A stretch of DNA of 15,777 nucleotides from positions 1-15,777 of the forward strand of contig VGKM01000013.1 of NCBI GenBank assembly GCA_016867005.1, written 5' to 3'. Of the stretch, positions 7,705-13,752 are shown one piece after another (position 1 is the first letter of the stretch; each line of letters starts with the position of its first letter). Below the pieces are notes generated by a model. That model was not told the DNA's origin and did not search any database. It saw only the letters and a program-made list of their open reading frames with translations. The position numbers were made by a program, and so were the translations under genes. Source of the stretch: Candidatus Omnitrophota bacterium (lineage in GTDB: Bacteria; Omnitrophota; Gorgyraeia; Gygaellales; Profunditerraquicolaceae).

Positions 7705-7716
7705 TTATATATTATA

Positions 7717-7764
7717 AACCTCGTAGGTTTAAATGTGTTTTTAGTTCTCTTAACCTGCGAGGTT
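7717..7764 (+). repeat. pair of related 13-nt palindromes in the pilT leader
   Basis: AACCTCGTAGGTT (7717-7729) and AACCTGCGAGGTT (7752-7764) each fold on themselves (AACCT with AGGTT). They can also pair with each other over 13 positions with one mismatch. The core ACCTCGTAGGT recurs at 13408-13418. They occupy the 80-nt gap between the dehydratase large subunit and the pilT-like gene, so they could terminate, attenuate or stabilise mRNA, or be dispersed repeats. Confidence 0.6.
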
Positions 7765-7770
7765 GAGAAG

Positions 7771-7783
7771 GTAGGAGGCCTAC
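7771..7783 (+). promoter_or_regulatory. ribosome-binding site within a short hairpin before pilT
   Basis: The Shine-Dalgarno AGGAGG (7773-7778), seven nucleotides before the ATG at 7785, lies inside the palindrome GTAGG-AGG-CCTAC. The stem is 5 bp with a 3-nt loop. The GTAGG of the upstream palindrome (7723-7727) could pair with CCTAC instead and free the site. Regulation by this switch is inference; the sequence complementarity is seen. Confidence 0.5.
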
Positions 7784-7784
7784 A

Positions 7785-8831
7785 ATGGAAATCAGGGATT
7801 TATTATTGCTTTGTATCGAAAAGAAAGCCTCGGATTTGCACTTAACTGAAAAAGAGCCGCCCATATTGCGCATTGACGGAAAAATCCACCGCACAAATAC
7901 TCCCCCGATGTCCAAGGACGAATTAAAGAAAATGATCTACAGCGTCCTTACCAATCCCCAGAAAGAAAAATTTGAACAGGAATTGGAACTTGATTTTTCC
8001 CTTGCCTTGCCCAGTATGGATAGGTTTAGAGTCAACGTCCATCTACAAAAGGGTTCAGTCGAAGCAGCATTCAGGCGCGTGCCTTTAGTTATCCCGACTA
8101 TTCATGACCTGGGGCTTCCGTCGATAGCGCTTGACCTTGCGCGCAGGCCGAACGGACTTGTTTTAGTTACGGGGCCGACCGGTGTCGGTAAAACTACGAC
8201 GCTTGCCGCAGTCATAGACCTCATAAATAACGAGAGAGAATGTTTAATGGTCTGCATTGAGGATCCGATTGAATTTATTCATATTAATAAGAAAAGCATT
8301 ATCAAGCAAAGAGAAGTTTATGCTGATACGCATTCTTTCGCGGAAGCACTAAAGCATACGCTGCGCCAGGACCCTAATGTTATCGTAGTCGGTGAAATGC
8401 GAGATTTGGAGACCATCTCTACTACTTTAACAGCGGCGGAAACAGGCCATTTGGTTTTGGCAACTTTGCACACGCCTGATGCGCCACAGACGATCCAGAG
8501 AATCATAGATGTTTTTCCGCCCCACCAGCAGCAACAGGTCAAGCTTCAGCTTGCGGATTGCTTGCAGAGTGTTATTTCGCAGCTCCTGCTTCCTAAGGCA
8601 AGCGGCCCGGGCCGCGTATTGGCAACCGAAGTAATGGTTGCTACGGCAGGTATCAGGAACCTTATCCGTGAGCAGGAAATTGAGCAGATCCCGACCCTTA
8701 TTCAAACCGGCAGCCAATACGGCATGAAGACCATGGACAAATGCCTCAAAGAATTATTCCAGCAGGGAATGATCACTTTGGATGCTGCCATGTCTAAAGT
8801 CAAGAATATCGACGAATTCAAACAGCTATAA
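7785..8831 (+). CDS. pilT: PilT-type twitching-motility / pilus retraction ATPase
   Basis: This 348-residue secretion ATPase of the GspE/PilT superfamily probably powers retraction of a type IV pilus at the cytoplasmic membrane. The N-terminal PAS-like domain (about 1-100) starts with the family's LLLLCIEKKASDLHLTEKEP. The ATPase core has Walker A GPTGVGKTTT (130-139), an Asp-box region (IEDPIEF, 158-164), Walker B VIVVGEMRD (199-207) and a His-box (TGHLVLATLHT, 220-230). The PilT signature AGIRNLIRE (288-296, close to the family's AIRNLIRE) favours PilT over PilB or GspE, as does the lack of a tetracysteine zinc motif. It has a strong ribosome-binding site. Its TAA stop shares one base with the ATG of the dehydratase small subunit, so it is co-transcribed with metabolic genes, and no other pilus gene is in view. 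Confidence 0.92.
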   Translation: MEIRDLLLLCIEKKASDLHLTEKEPPILRIDGKIHRTNTPPMSKDELKKMIYSVLTNPQKEKFEQELELDFSLALPSMDRFRVNVHLQKGSVEAAFRRVPLVIPTIHDLGLPSIALDLARRPNGLVLVTGPTGVGKTTTLAAVIDLINNERECLMVCIEDPIEFIHINKKSIIKQREVYADTHSFAEALKHTLRQDPNVIVVGEMRDLETISTTLTAAETGHLVLATLHTPDAPQTIQRIIDVFPPHQQQQVKLQLADCLQSVISQLLLPKASGPGRVLATEVMVATAGIRNLIREQEIEQIPTLIQTGSQYGMKTMDKCLKELFQQGMITLDAAMSKVKNIDEFKQL

Positions 8832-9331
8832 TGAGAATTGAAGGGAAATCCATAAAATTAGGGGACAACATCAATACGGATTTTATCATTTCCGGAAGGT
8901 ATAAATTTGCCATTACCGATATGAAGGAACTGGCAAAGCATATTATGGAAGATATTGACCCGGATTTTCCTTCAAAGATCGTGCCCGGCAAATCCATTAT
9001 TGTAGCCGGAAATAATTTCGGAATGGGCTCGTCCCGTGAACAGGCGCCGCTTGTGATCAAAGAATCAGGGATAGTTGCCGTTGTTGCCAAATCATTCGCT
9101 AGGATCTTTTACCGCAACGCCTTTAATATCGGCCTAGCGCTGGTCGAGGTTGATACCGCAGGTATCAGTGAAGGCGATGAATTATTGATAGATTTTGACG
9201 AAGGTAAATTCAAGAATTTGACAAAAAATACGGGATCAGACATTAAACCCCTTCCTGAGTTCATGCAGAAGCTGCTTATGGAAGGCGGTGTGGTCAATTA
9301 TATTAAAAAATACAAAGAACTAAAGGTTTAA
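8831..9331 (+). CDS. LeuD-type hydro-lyase small subunit
   Basis: This is the swivel-domain small subunit that completes the active site of the LeuC-type enzyme encoded at 6448-7704. The 166-residue length fits the short LeuD2/homoaconitase small-subunit branch. It begins with the family pattern GKSIKLGDNINTDFIISGRY and has the conserved NNFGMGSSREQAP (61-73) and AKSFARIFYRNAFNIGL (86-102). The substrate-selecting loop after Arg23 reads Y24-K-F-A27. From memory, YLRT is associated with homoaconitase and YLV-type loops with isopropylmalate isomerase, so this loop matches neither and leaves the substrate open. It overlaps the pilT-like stop by 1 nt (TAATG) and has no ribosome-binding site of its own, so it needs coupling. 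It ends 1 nt before the isocitrate dehydrogenase gene. Confidence 0.88.
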   Translation: MRIEGKSIKLGDNINTDFIISGRYKFAITDMKELAKHIMEDIDPDFPSKIVPGKSIIVAGNNFGMGSSREQAPLVIKESGIVAVVAKSFARIFYRNAFNIGLALVEVDTAGISEGDELLIDFDEGKFKNLTKNTGSDIKPLPEFMQKLLMEGGVVNYIKKYKELKV

Positions 9332-9332
9332 A

Positions 9333-10415
9333 ATGAGCCGTAAGATCACTCTTATCCCCGGAGACGGCATTGGCCCTGAAGTAGCTCTTGCCGCAAAACG
9401 CTGTATTGATGCAACAGGGGTAAAAATCGAGTGGGTTGAAGTTATTGCGGGCGAAGGCGCGTTAAAAACATGCGGCGAGCTCCTGCCGGAAAATGTCTTA
9501 GAATCGATCAGGAAGAATAAAGTTGCTTTAAAAGGGCCGATAGTCACGCCTATCGGAGGCGGGTTTCGTTCCGTAAATGTAGCAATAAGGCATGCCCTTG
9601 ATTTATATGCCTGCGTCCGCCCCGCAAAATCTTATACCGGAGTAAAAAGCAGGTATCAGGATATAGACCTGGTGATTATCAGGGAAAACAGCGAAGACCT
9701 ATACGCCGGTATTGAGTTTGAAGAAGGAAAACCAGAAACAAAATCCCTTATCGAACAAATCCAAAAAACCAGCAAAAAGGCGATCCGCCCGGATTCAGGG
9801 ATCTCCATTAAGCCCATCTCCAGGTTTGCTTCAGAACGGATCATCAAATTCGCCTTTGATTACGCGCTGAAAAACAACCGCAAAAAAGTGACCGTGGTCA
9901 CAAAAGCCAATATCATGAAATTTACCGACGGCCTTTTTCTTAAAACCGCCCGCGACGTGGCTAAGGGCTATGAAGGCAAGGTTATTTTTGAAGAAGCGCT
10001 GGTCGATAATATGTGTATGCAGCTGGTGCAGAAGCCCCATAATTTTGACGTTTTAGCGCTGCCTAATCTTTACGGCGATATCCTGTCCGACCTTTGTGCC
10101 GGTTTGATCGGAGGATTAGGTATTGCCCCCGGCGCAAATATCGGCGACGGCATGGCAGTTTTTGAGGCCGTACACGGCTCTGCCCCAAAATATACCGGAC
10201 TAAATAAAGTTAACCCCACGGCAATGATTCTTTCAGGCGTTCTAATGTTAAGATACATTGGAGAAACAAAAGCCGCGGAACAATTGGAAAACGCCGTAAA
10301 AGAAGTCATTGCCGCGGGGGAGTTTGTTACGTATGATTTTAAGGCCAACCGCGATGACCCGTCTGCCGCAGGCACCAAGGAAATGGCGGACGCCATAATT
10401 AAAAAATTAAAATGA
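9333..10415 (+). CDS. icd: isocitrate dehydrogenase, NAD(P)-dependent
   Basis: This 360-residue beta-decarboxylating dehydrogenase probably converts isocitrate to 2-oxoglutarate, CO2 and NAD(P)H. Features that favour isocitrate over isopropylmalate are Ser80 and Asn82 in RSVNVAIRH (the SxN substrate loop), IIRENSEDLYAGIE (115-128, Arg117 and Tyr124) and KANIMKFTDGLF (191-202, catalytic Lys191). Metal ligands fit Asp225, Asp249 and Asp253. The coenzyme loop APKYTGLNKVNP (284-295) has Lys286, Tyr287 and Val293 at positions that in E. coli Icd read the NADP 2'-phosphate, and Tyr334 matches Tyr391. The position of Arg395 is Ala338, however, so cofactor preference is mixed. Its stop overlaps the malate dehydrogenase start by 4 nt. 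An AAAGG precedes its own ATG. Confidence 0.9.
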   Translation: MSRKITLIPGDGIGPEVALAAKRCIDATGVKIEWVEVIAGEGALKTCGELLPENVLESIRKNKVALKGPIVTPIGGGFRSVNVAIRHALDLYACVRPAKSYTGVKSRYQDIDLVIIRENSEDLYAGIEFEEGKPETKSLIEQIQKTSKKAIRPDSGISIKPISRFASERIIKFAFDYALKNNRKKVTVVTKANIMKFTDGLFLKTARDVAKGYEGKVIFEEALVDNMCMQLVQKPHNFDVLALPNLYGDILSDLCAGLIGGLGIAPGANIGDGMAVFEAVHGSAPKYTGLNKVNPTAMILSGVLMLRYIGETKAAEQLENAVKEVIAAGEFVTYDFKANRDDPSAAGTKEMADAIIKKLK

Positions 10416-11326
10416 AAATTACCATAATCGGCGCAGGAAATGTCGGCGGGACAACTGCTATGCGCCTTGCTGAATATGCGCTAGGCGATATTATGCTTAT
10501 TGACATAGCGCCTGGCCTGGCTAAAGGCAAGGCACTTGATTTAGAGGATTCCCGCGCGTTATCAAAATGTAGTTTTAATATTCAGGGAAGCGAAAATATC
10601 AGAGACCTGAAGGATTCTGATATTATTGTCGTAACAGCTGGCCTTGCGCGGAAACCCGGGATGACCCGTGAAGACCTCGCAAAGAAGAACGCCTCGATTC
10701 TAAAAGATATCTGCCTTGAGATAAAGAATTCCGCCGGTTCTGCAATAGTGGTTATTGTCACTAATCCCCTTGACTTAATGACATATTATGCGCTGAAAGT
10801 TACTAATTTCGAGCCGGCTCAACTTTTTGGCATGGGTGTTAGTTTAGATGCAGCGCGGTTTGCGAACCTGGTTGCCAAGGAGCTGAATATTTCTCCTCTT
10901 GATGTGGAGGCCGCTGTTATGGGTATCCATGGAGAAGGCATGCTTCCGATGCCTGCCTTTTCTACAATAAAAGGCGTGCCTTTGGTAGAATTTTTTCAGC
11001 CCGATAAGATCGCAGATTTAGTCAGAAGGACTGTCGGTAGAGGCGCTGAAATTGTCTCACTCCTTGGTTCAGGAAGCGCGTATTTTGCTCCTTCTGCGGC
11101 AATCGCAAGTATTGTAAAAGCAATTGCAAAGGATGAAAAGCGCACGGTTAATGTCTCTGCTTATCTGAATGGAGAATACGGCATCAAAGATGCTTGTCTG
11201 GGCGTGCCTGTGCGTTTGGGAAAAGGCGGTATAGAAGAGGTCATTGAACTTGAATTAGATAAGCAGGATTTGGAAGAGTTAGCCAGATCAGCTGCTATTG
11301 TTAAAAAGCAATATCATGGATTATGA
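10412..11326 (+). CDS. mdh: malate dehydrogenase, LDH-like type
   Basis: This enzyme interconverts malate and oxaloacetate with NAD(H). The 304-residue LDH-like MDH begins with the Rossmann motif IIGAGNVGGTTA (5-16), and Asp31 after beta-2 indicates NAD. The substrate loop ARKPGMTRED (79-88) has Arg80 and Arg86; Arg in the first position, where lactate dehydrogenases have Gln, marks malate specificity. Asn118 (VTNPLD), Asp146 and Arg149 (SLDAARF), and catalytic His173 (GIHGEG) complete the active site. The family's usual GGHG reads GIHG here, a mild change. It lies directly after isocitrate dehydrogenase by ATGA overlap. Its last 11 nt overlap the dihydrolipoamide dehydrogenase gene. The pairing of icd and mdh is common in TCA clusters. 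Confidence 0.94.
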   Translation: MKITIIGAGNVGGTTAMRLAEYALGDIMLIDIAPGLAKGKALDLEDSRALSKCSFNIQGSENIRDLKDSDIIVVTAGLARKPGMTREDLAKKNASILKDICLEIKNSAGSAIVVIVTNPLDLMTYYALKVTNFEPAQLFGMGVSLDAARFANLVAKELNISPLDVEAAVMGIHGEGMLPMPAFSTIKGVPLVEFFQPDKIADLVRRTVGRGAEIVSLLGSGSAYFAPSAAIASIVKAIAKDEKRTVNVSAYLNGEYGIKDACLGVPVRLGKGGIEEVIELELDKQDLEELARSAAIVKKQYHGL

Positions 11327-12533
11327 TTTGGTGGTAATCGGCGCCGGCTGGGCAGGTTTTAATGCTGCAAAAAGGGCAAAAGAGCTTGGCCTTAAAGCCG
11401 CATTGGTCGAAAAAGATAAAATCGGCGGCACTTGTTTAAACCGCGGTTGTATCCCTACAAAAGCGCTGATCCAATCTGCAAAAGTTTTTTCTCTCCTCAA
11501 GAAATCATCAAATTTCGGCGTGAGAGCCGATAACCTGCAAATTAATTTTTCTGAAGTCCGGCTGCGCAAAGAGAAGATCATTTCTTCTTTGAGCAAGGGC
11601 ATTGAGTTTATGCTTAAGGGCATAGATATTATACCCGGCGAAGCAAAAGTCATTTCAGGCAACTGTGTTGAGGTAAGCGGTAGGAAAATTGAAGCCAAAT
11701 CCGTGCTTATTGCCAGCGGCTCAAGGCCCATTGAGCTTAAAAGTTTTAAATTTGACGGTAAGAAAATACTTTCAAGCGACGATATCCTTGAATTGGAGAA
11801 AATTCCCGCTTCACTATTGATTATCGGCGGAGGGGTTATCGGGTCTGAATTTGCATCGTTGTTTTCTAATTTAGGGGCGCAGGTTACCTTGGTTGAAAAA
11901 TTGCCGCAGCTCTTACCAGGAGAAGATAGTGAAGTCGCCAGGAAGCTAGAGCAGATATTTAAGAAAAAAGGGATTAAGGTAAATACCAATACCGATGCAA
12001 CTACGCTTAACTTAGCTGATTACAGCCAAGTTTTGGTTTGCGTGGGGAGGGTGCCTGTAGAAAAGATCGAAGTCGATGAATTTTTAAGGACAAAAGATGC
12101 AGGTGTCTTTGCGGCAGGCGACTGTACCGGCAAGATCCAGCTTGCTCATTATGCGGCTTATCAGGGAAAAATTGCTGCAGAGAATATTGCAAACCCGCAG
12201 AATTTGAAGAAATGTGATAATGCCAATATCCCAAGCTGCATTTTTACTGACCCTGAGATCGCCAGCGTCGGCCAAAAAGAAGGCCAAGTGCATCGGTTTG
12301 ATTTTCTAGGGAGCGGCATGGCGCGGATATTGGATGAAGCAGAAGGTTTCATAAAAATAATCTCTGAAGAATCAAGCGGCAGGGTTATTGGCGCGTCGAT
12401 AATCGGGCCGAAAGCCACGGAATTAATCTCTGTATTAACATTGGCGGTATCAGGCGCTCTTACGGTGCCCCAGTTAAAAAATACCGTTTTTGCGCATCCT
12501 ACTTTATCAGAATCAATCCACGATTGCCTTTAG
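11316..12533 (+). CDS. lpdA: dihydrolipoamide dehydrogenase, short form
   Basis: This flavoprotein would reoxidise dihydrolipoyl groups on a carrier protein, passing electrons through FAD to NAD+. From the ATG at 11316 it has 405 residues. Motifs are the FAD-binding VVIGAGWAGFNAA (6-18), the redox disulfide Cys40-Cys45 (GGTCLNRGCIPTK), the NAD-binding IIGGGVIGSEFAS (169-181), the second FAD contact VFAAGDCTG (264-272), and the C-terminal catalytic His394-Pro-Thr...Glu399. The usual family length is 450-480, and the shortening is spread out: the segment between the VGR and DEFLRT motifs is nearly absent, and the start of the dimerisation domain is trimmed. I chose 11316 over a TTG 18 nt upstream because the FAD motif then starts normally. 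The neighbouring lipB and lipoyl-domain genes support dihydrolipoamide dehydrogenase over other disulfide reductases. Confidence 0.88.
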   Translation: MDYDLVVIGAGWAGFNAAKRAKELGLKAALVEKDKIGGTCLNRGCIPTKALIQSAKVFSLLKKSSNFGVRADNLQINFSEVRLRKEKIISSLSKGIEFMLKGIDIIPGEAKVISGNCVEVSGRKIEAKSVLIASGSRPIELKSFKFDGKKILSSDDILELEKIPASLLIIGGGVIGSEFASLFSNLGAQVTLVEKLPQLLPGEDSEVARKLEQIFKKKGIKVNTNTDATTLNLADYSQVLVCVGRVPVEKIEVDEFLRTKDAGVFAAGDCTGKIQLAHYAAYQGKIAAENIANPQNLKKCDNANIPSCIFTDPEIASVGQKEGQVHRFDFLGSGMARILDEAEGFIKIISEESSGRVIGASIIGPKATELISVLTLAVSGALTVPQLKNTVFAHPTLSESIHDCL

Positions 12534-12536
12534 ATT

Positions 12537-13205
12537 ATGGAGCTTAAATTATACGATTTAGGCCTTGTTGATTACCTGCCTGCATACGAATTTCAGAAGA
12601 AAATATTATCTGATATTAAAAATGGCTTTCTTTGTTCAGCTTTAGTGGTCTGTCGGCACAATCCTGTGATTACTCTGGGGAGGACTGCTGACAGAAATAA
12701 TATTCTGTCATTGCGAGGAGCCGAAGGCGACGAAGCAATCTCGATTCCTATTGTTGAAACAGAGCGCGGAGGCGATGTTACCTATCATGGCCCGGGGCAA
12801 TTAATTGTTTACCCGATTTTTAATTTAGCGCTTTTAAAGAAAGATATCCACTGGTTTCTGCGTTTTTTGGAAGGCGTAATCATTGATTTTTTATTAGATT
12901 TTGGAATTAGCTCAGAGAGGGTTCCCGGGAAAACCGGTGTTTGGATAAAAGGCAAGAAGATCGCTTCGATAGGGATCAGTATCAGGAATTGGATAACATT
13001 TCACGGCTTAAGCTTAAATGTCCTGGAAAATGATTTGGCTAATTTTGGCACTATAAGGCCATGCGGCATGGATATAGAGATGGCGTCAATGGAAGGAGTT
13101 TTGGGCCATAGAATCGAAATAGAAGAAGTAAAACAGTGTTTAATTTCTAAATTTCAGGAGGTGTGTTATGGATGTGATCTTACCTGCTTTGACCGAAGGC
13201 GTTGA
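12537..13205 (+). CDS. lipB: octanoyl-ACP:protein octanoyltransferase LipB
   Basis: LipB moves octanoyl from acyl carrier protein to the lysine of lipoyl domains, the first step of lipoate assembly. The 222-residue protein has the family core ERGGDVTYHGPGQLIVYP (76-93, with His84), the catalytic Lys141 in GKKIASIGI, FHGLSLNV (155-162), and the nucleophile Cys176 in RPCGMD. Residues 57-69 (LSLRGAEGDEAIS) are encoded by a dispersed palindromic repeat and replace the variable loop between the GRTADRNNI and IPIVETERGGD parts. The length around it is still normal, so the enzyme is probably active. The gene starts 3 nt after lpdA. Its last 38 nt overlap the lipoyl-domain gene, which is its likely substrate. 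Confidence 0.93.
   Translation: MELKLYDLGLVDYLPAYEFQKKILSDIKNGFLCSALVVCRHNPVITLGRTADRNNILSLRGAEGDEAISIPIVETERGGDVTYHGPGQLIVYPIFNLALLKKDIHWFLRFLEGVIIDFLLDFGISSERVPGKTGVWIKGKKIASIGISIRNWITFHGLSLNVLENDLANFGTIRPCGMDIEMASMEGVLGHRIEIEEVKQCLISKFQEVCYGCDLTCFDRRR
12705..12743 (+). repeat. dispersed palindromic repeat embedded in lipB
   Basis: The segment has outer arms ATTGC (12710-12714) and GCAAT (12735-12739) and an inner GCC-GAA-GGC hairpin (12720-12728), flanked by purine-rich GAGGA and GACGAA. The overall pattern TCATTGCGAGG...GACGAAGCAATCTC is one I recognise as a common intergenic palindromic repeat in many bacterial genomes. Here it lies in frame within a gene and supplies 13 codons. Whether it inserted or evolved in place needs a genome search. 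Confidence 0.75.
13156..13163 (+). promoter_or_regulatory. strong ribosome-binding site for the lipoyl-domain gene, inside lipB
   Basis: AGGAGGTG lies 4 nt before the ATG at 13168 and within the lipB reading frame. It is the best Shine-Dalgarno match among the metabolic genes, which suggests the lipoyl carrier is made in excess over the enzymes before it. Confidence 0.7.
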
Positions 13206-13395
13206 TAAAGCTACTGTTACCTACTGGTATTATAAAGTAGGGGAGAAAGTAAACGAAAAGGACGATTTAGTGGAGTTAAGCACTGATAAAGCCACTTTTA
13301 ATCTTCCTGCTCCTGCCAGTGGCACGCTTTCAAAGATATTCATCAGCGAAGGAGATGTTGCTCAGGTAGGCGACGCTCTCGGCACAATAGAATAA
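13168..13395 (+). CDS. free-standing lipoyl-domain carrier protein
   Basis: This 75-residue protein is a single lipoyl (biotinyl/lipoyl-attachment) domain and nothing else. It starts with MDVILPALTEGVDKATVTYW and carries the attachment motif STDKATF with Lys41 as the modified residue. The closing SGTLSKIFISEGDVAQVGDA is the usual second half. There is no peripheral-subunit-binding domain, linker or acyltransferase domain, and the next sequence is a terminator, so this is not a broken E2 gene with lost sequence nearby. It differs from GcvH, which is longer. LipB (overlapping by 38 nt) and dihydrolipoamide dehydrogenase directly upstream would load and reoxidise it. The partner enzyme is not in view: a 2-oxoacid dehydrogenase with a separate E2 core, or another lipoyl-using system, is possible. 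Confidence 0.9.
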   Translation: MDVILPALTEGVDKATVTYWYYKVGEKVNEKDDLVELSTDKATFNLPAPASGTLSKIFISEGDVAQVGDALGTIE

Positions 13396-13406
13396 CCAAC
13401 TTCCAC

Positions 13407-13419
13407 GACCTCGTAGGTC
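13407..13419 (+). repeat. second copy of the ACCTCGTAGGT palindrome
   Basis: GACCT-CGT-AGGTC is a 5-bp hairpin whose 11-nt core ACCTCGTAGGT is identical to the one at 7718-7728 before the pilT-like gene. It lies directly in front of the terminator that ends the metabolic cluster. Confidence 0.55.
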
Positions 13420-13420
13420 T

Positions 13421-13460
13421 AACCCTGTCCCACTCTAAAAGTGAGACAGGGTTTAATTTT
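13421..13460 (+). terminator. intrinsic terminator ending the metabolic cluster
   Basis: AACCCTGTCCCACT (13421-13434) pairs with AGTGAGACAGGGTT (13440-13453) over 14 positions with a single C-A mismatch and a CTAAA loop. The T-rich TAATTTT follows. It sits 25 nt after the lipoyl-domain stop and just before a new promoter, so it very likely ends the upstream transcript. Confidence 0.8.
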
Positions 13461-13462
13461 AC

Positions 13463-13491
13463 TTGACATCATAAGGTTTTACTAGTATACA
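13463..13491 (+). promoter_or_regulatory. sigma70-type promoter for the HTH / reductase-like pair
   Basis: A perfect -35 TTGACA (13463-13468) is followed after 17 nt by TATACA (13486-13491), a four-of-six match to the -10 box. Transcription would begin near 13498. It lies directly after the terminator and would drive the small HTH gene and the gene that follows it. Confidence 0.75.
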
Positions 13492-13528
13492 TATGATTAT
13501 CTAAAATATGCTAAAAAAGGTGGTGGGT

Positions 13529-13750
13529 ATGAATGAAAAACAAGAAAAAGAAATATTGACCGCCAAAGAGGTGGCCGACTACCTTAATCTGCACCCATTG
13601 ACAGTCCATAAGTATGCCCGTCAGGGCAAAATCCCGGCATTTAAAATCGGGACGGACTGGAGATTCCACAGGAAATACATCGAGCGTTGGATTAAGGAGA
13701 AAATGGGGAGCAACCTAAAAGGCAAGGAAGCGAAGAAATCGCTGTTCTAA
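13529..13750 (+). CDS. excisionase-family / MerR-like winged HTH DNA-binding protein
   Basis: This is a 73-residue DNA-binding protein of the helix-turn-helix group often named excisionase family. The pattern ILTAKEVADYLNLHPLTVHKYARQGKIPAFKIGTDWRFHRKYIERWI covers nearly the whole protein: helix-turn-helix at about 10-31 and a wing at about 35-47. It probably binds DNA as a regulator. I place the start at 13529 because AAGGTGGTG (13517-13525) lies at normal spacing; the in-frame ATG at 13508 is only about 10 nt from the predicted transcript start. It is 2 nt from the reductase-like gene and likely co-transcribed with it. No integrase or attachment site is present, so the name excisionase describes the fold, not the function. 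Confidence 0.85.
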   Translation: MNEKQEKEILTAKEVADYLNLHPLTVHKYARQGKIPAFKIGTDWRFHRKYIERWIKEKMGSNLKGKEAKKSLF

Positions 13751-13752
13751 AA

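Noticed and set aside
10070..10396. Antisense frame opposite the isocitrate dehydrogenase gene
   Set aside because: Shadow of a conserved gene; no recognisable protein features.
9333..10415. Isopropylmalate dehydrogenase (leuB) because LeuC/LeuD-like genes precede it
   Set aside because: The SxN loop (Ser80, Asn82), NSEDLYAGIE and KANIMKFTDGLF patterns are those of isocitrate dehydrogenase.
11298..11315. TTG start for dihydrolipoamide dehydrogenase 18 nt upstream of the ATG
   Set aside because: It adds six residues before the normal MDYDLVVIGAG start and has no better ribosome-binding site; the ATG at 11316 fits the family.
11321..11989. Long antisense reading frame opposite the dihydrolipoamide dehydrogenase gene
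   Set aside because: It is a low-complexity Ser/Leu/Phe-rich shadow of a gene with clear family motifs and has no ribosome-binding site.
13168..13395. Truncated E2 acyltransferase or glycine-cleavage H protein
   Set aside because: A terminator follows directly and no further E2 sequence is visible in any frame; GcvH is longer and has a different motif context.
13508..13528. Upstream ATG for the HTH protein
   Set aside because: It is only about 10 nt from the predicted transcript start, while 13529 has AAGGTGGTG at proper spacing.
13529..13750. Prophage or integrative-element marker because of the excisionase-type fold
   Set aside because: No integrase, attachment repeat or phage gene is near; the fold is widely used by ordinary regulators.
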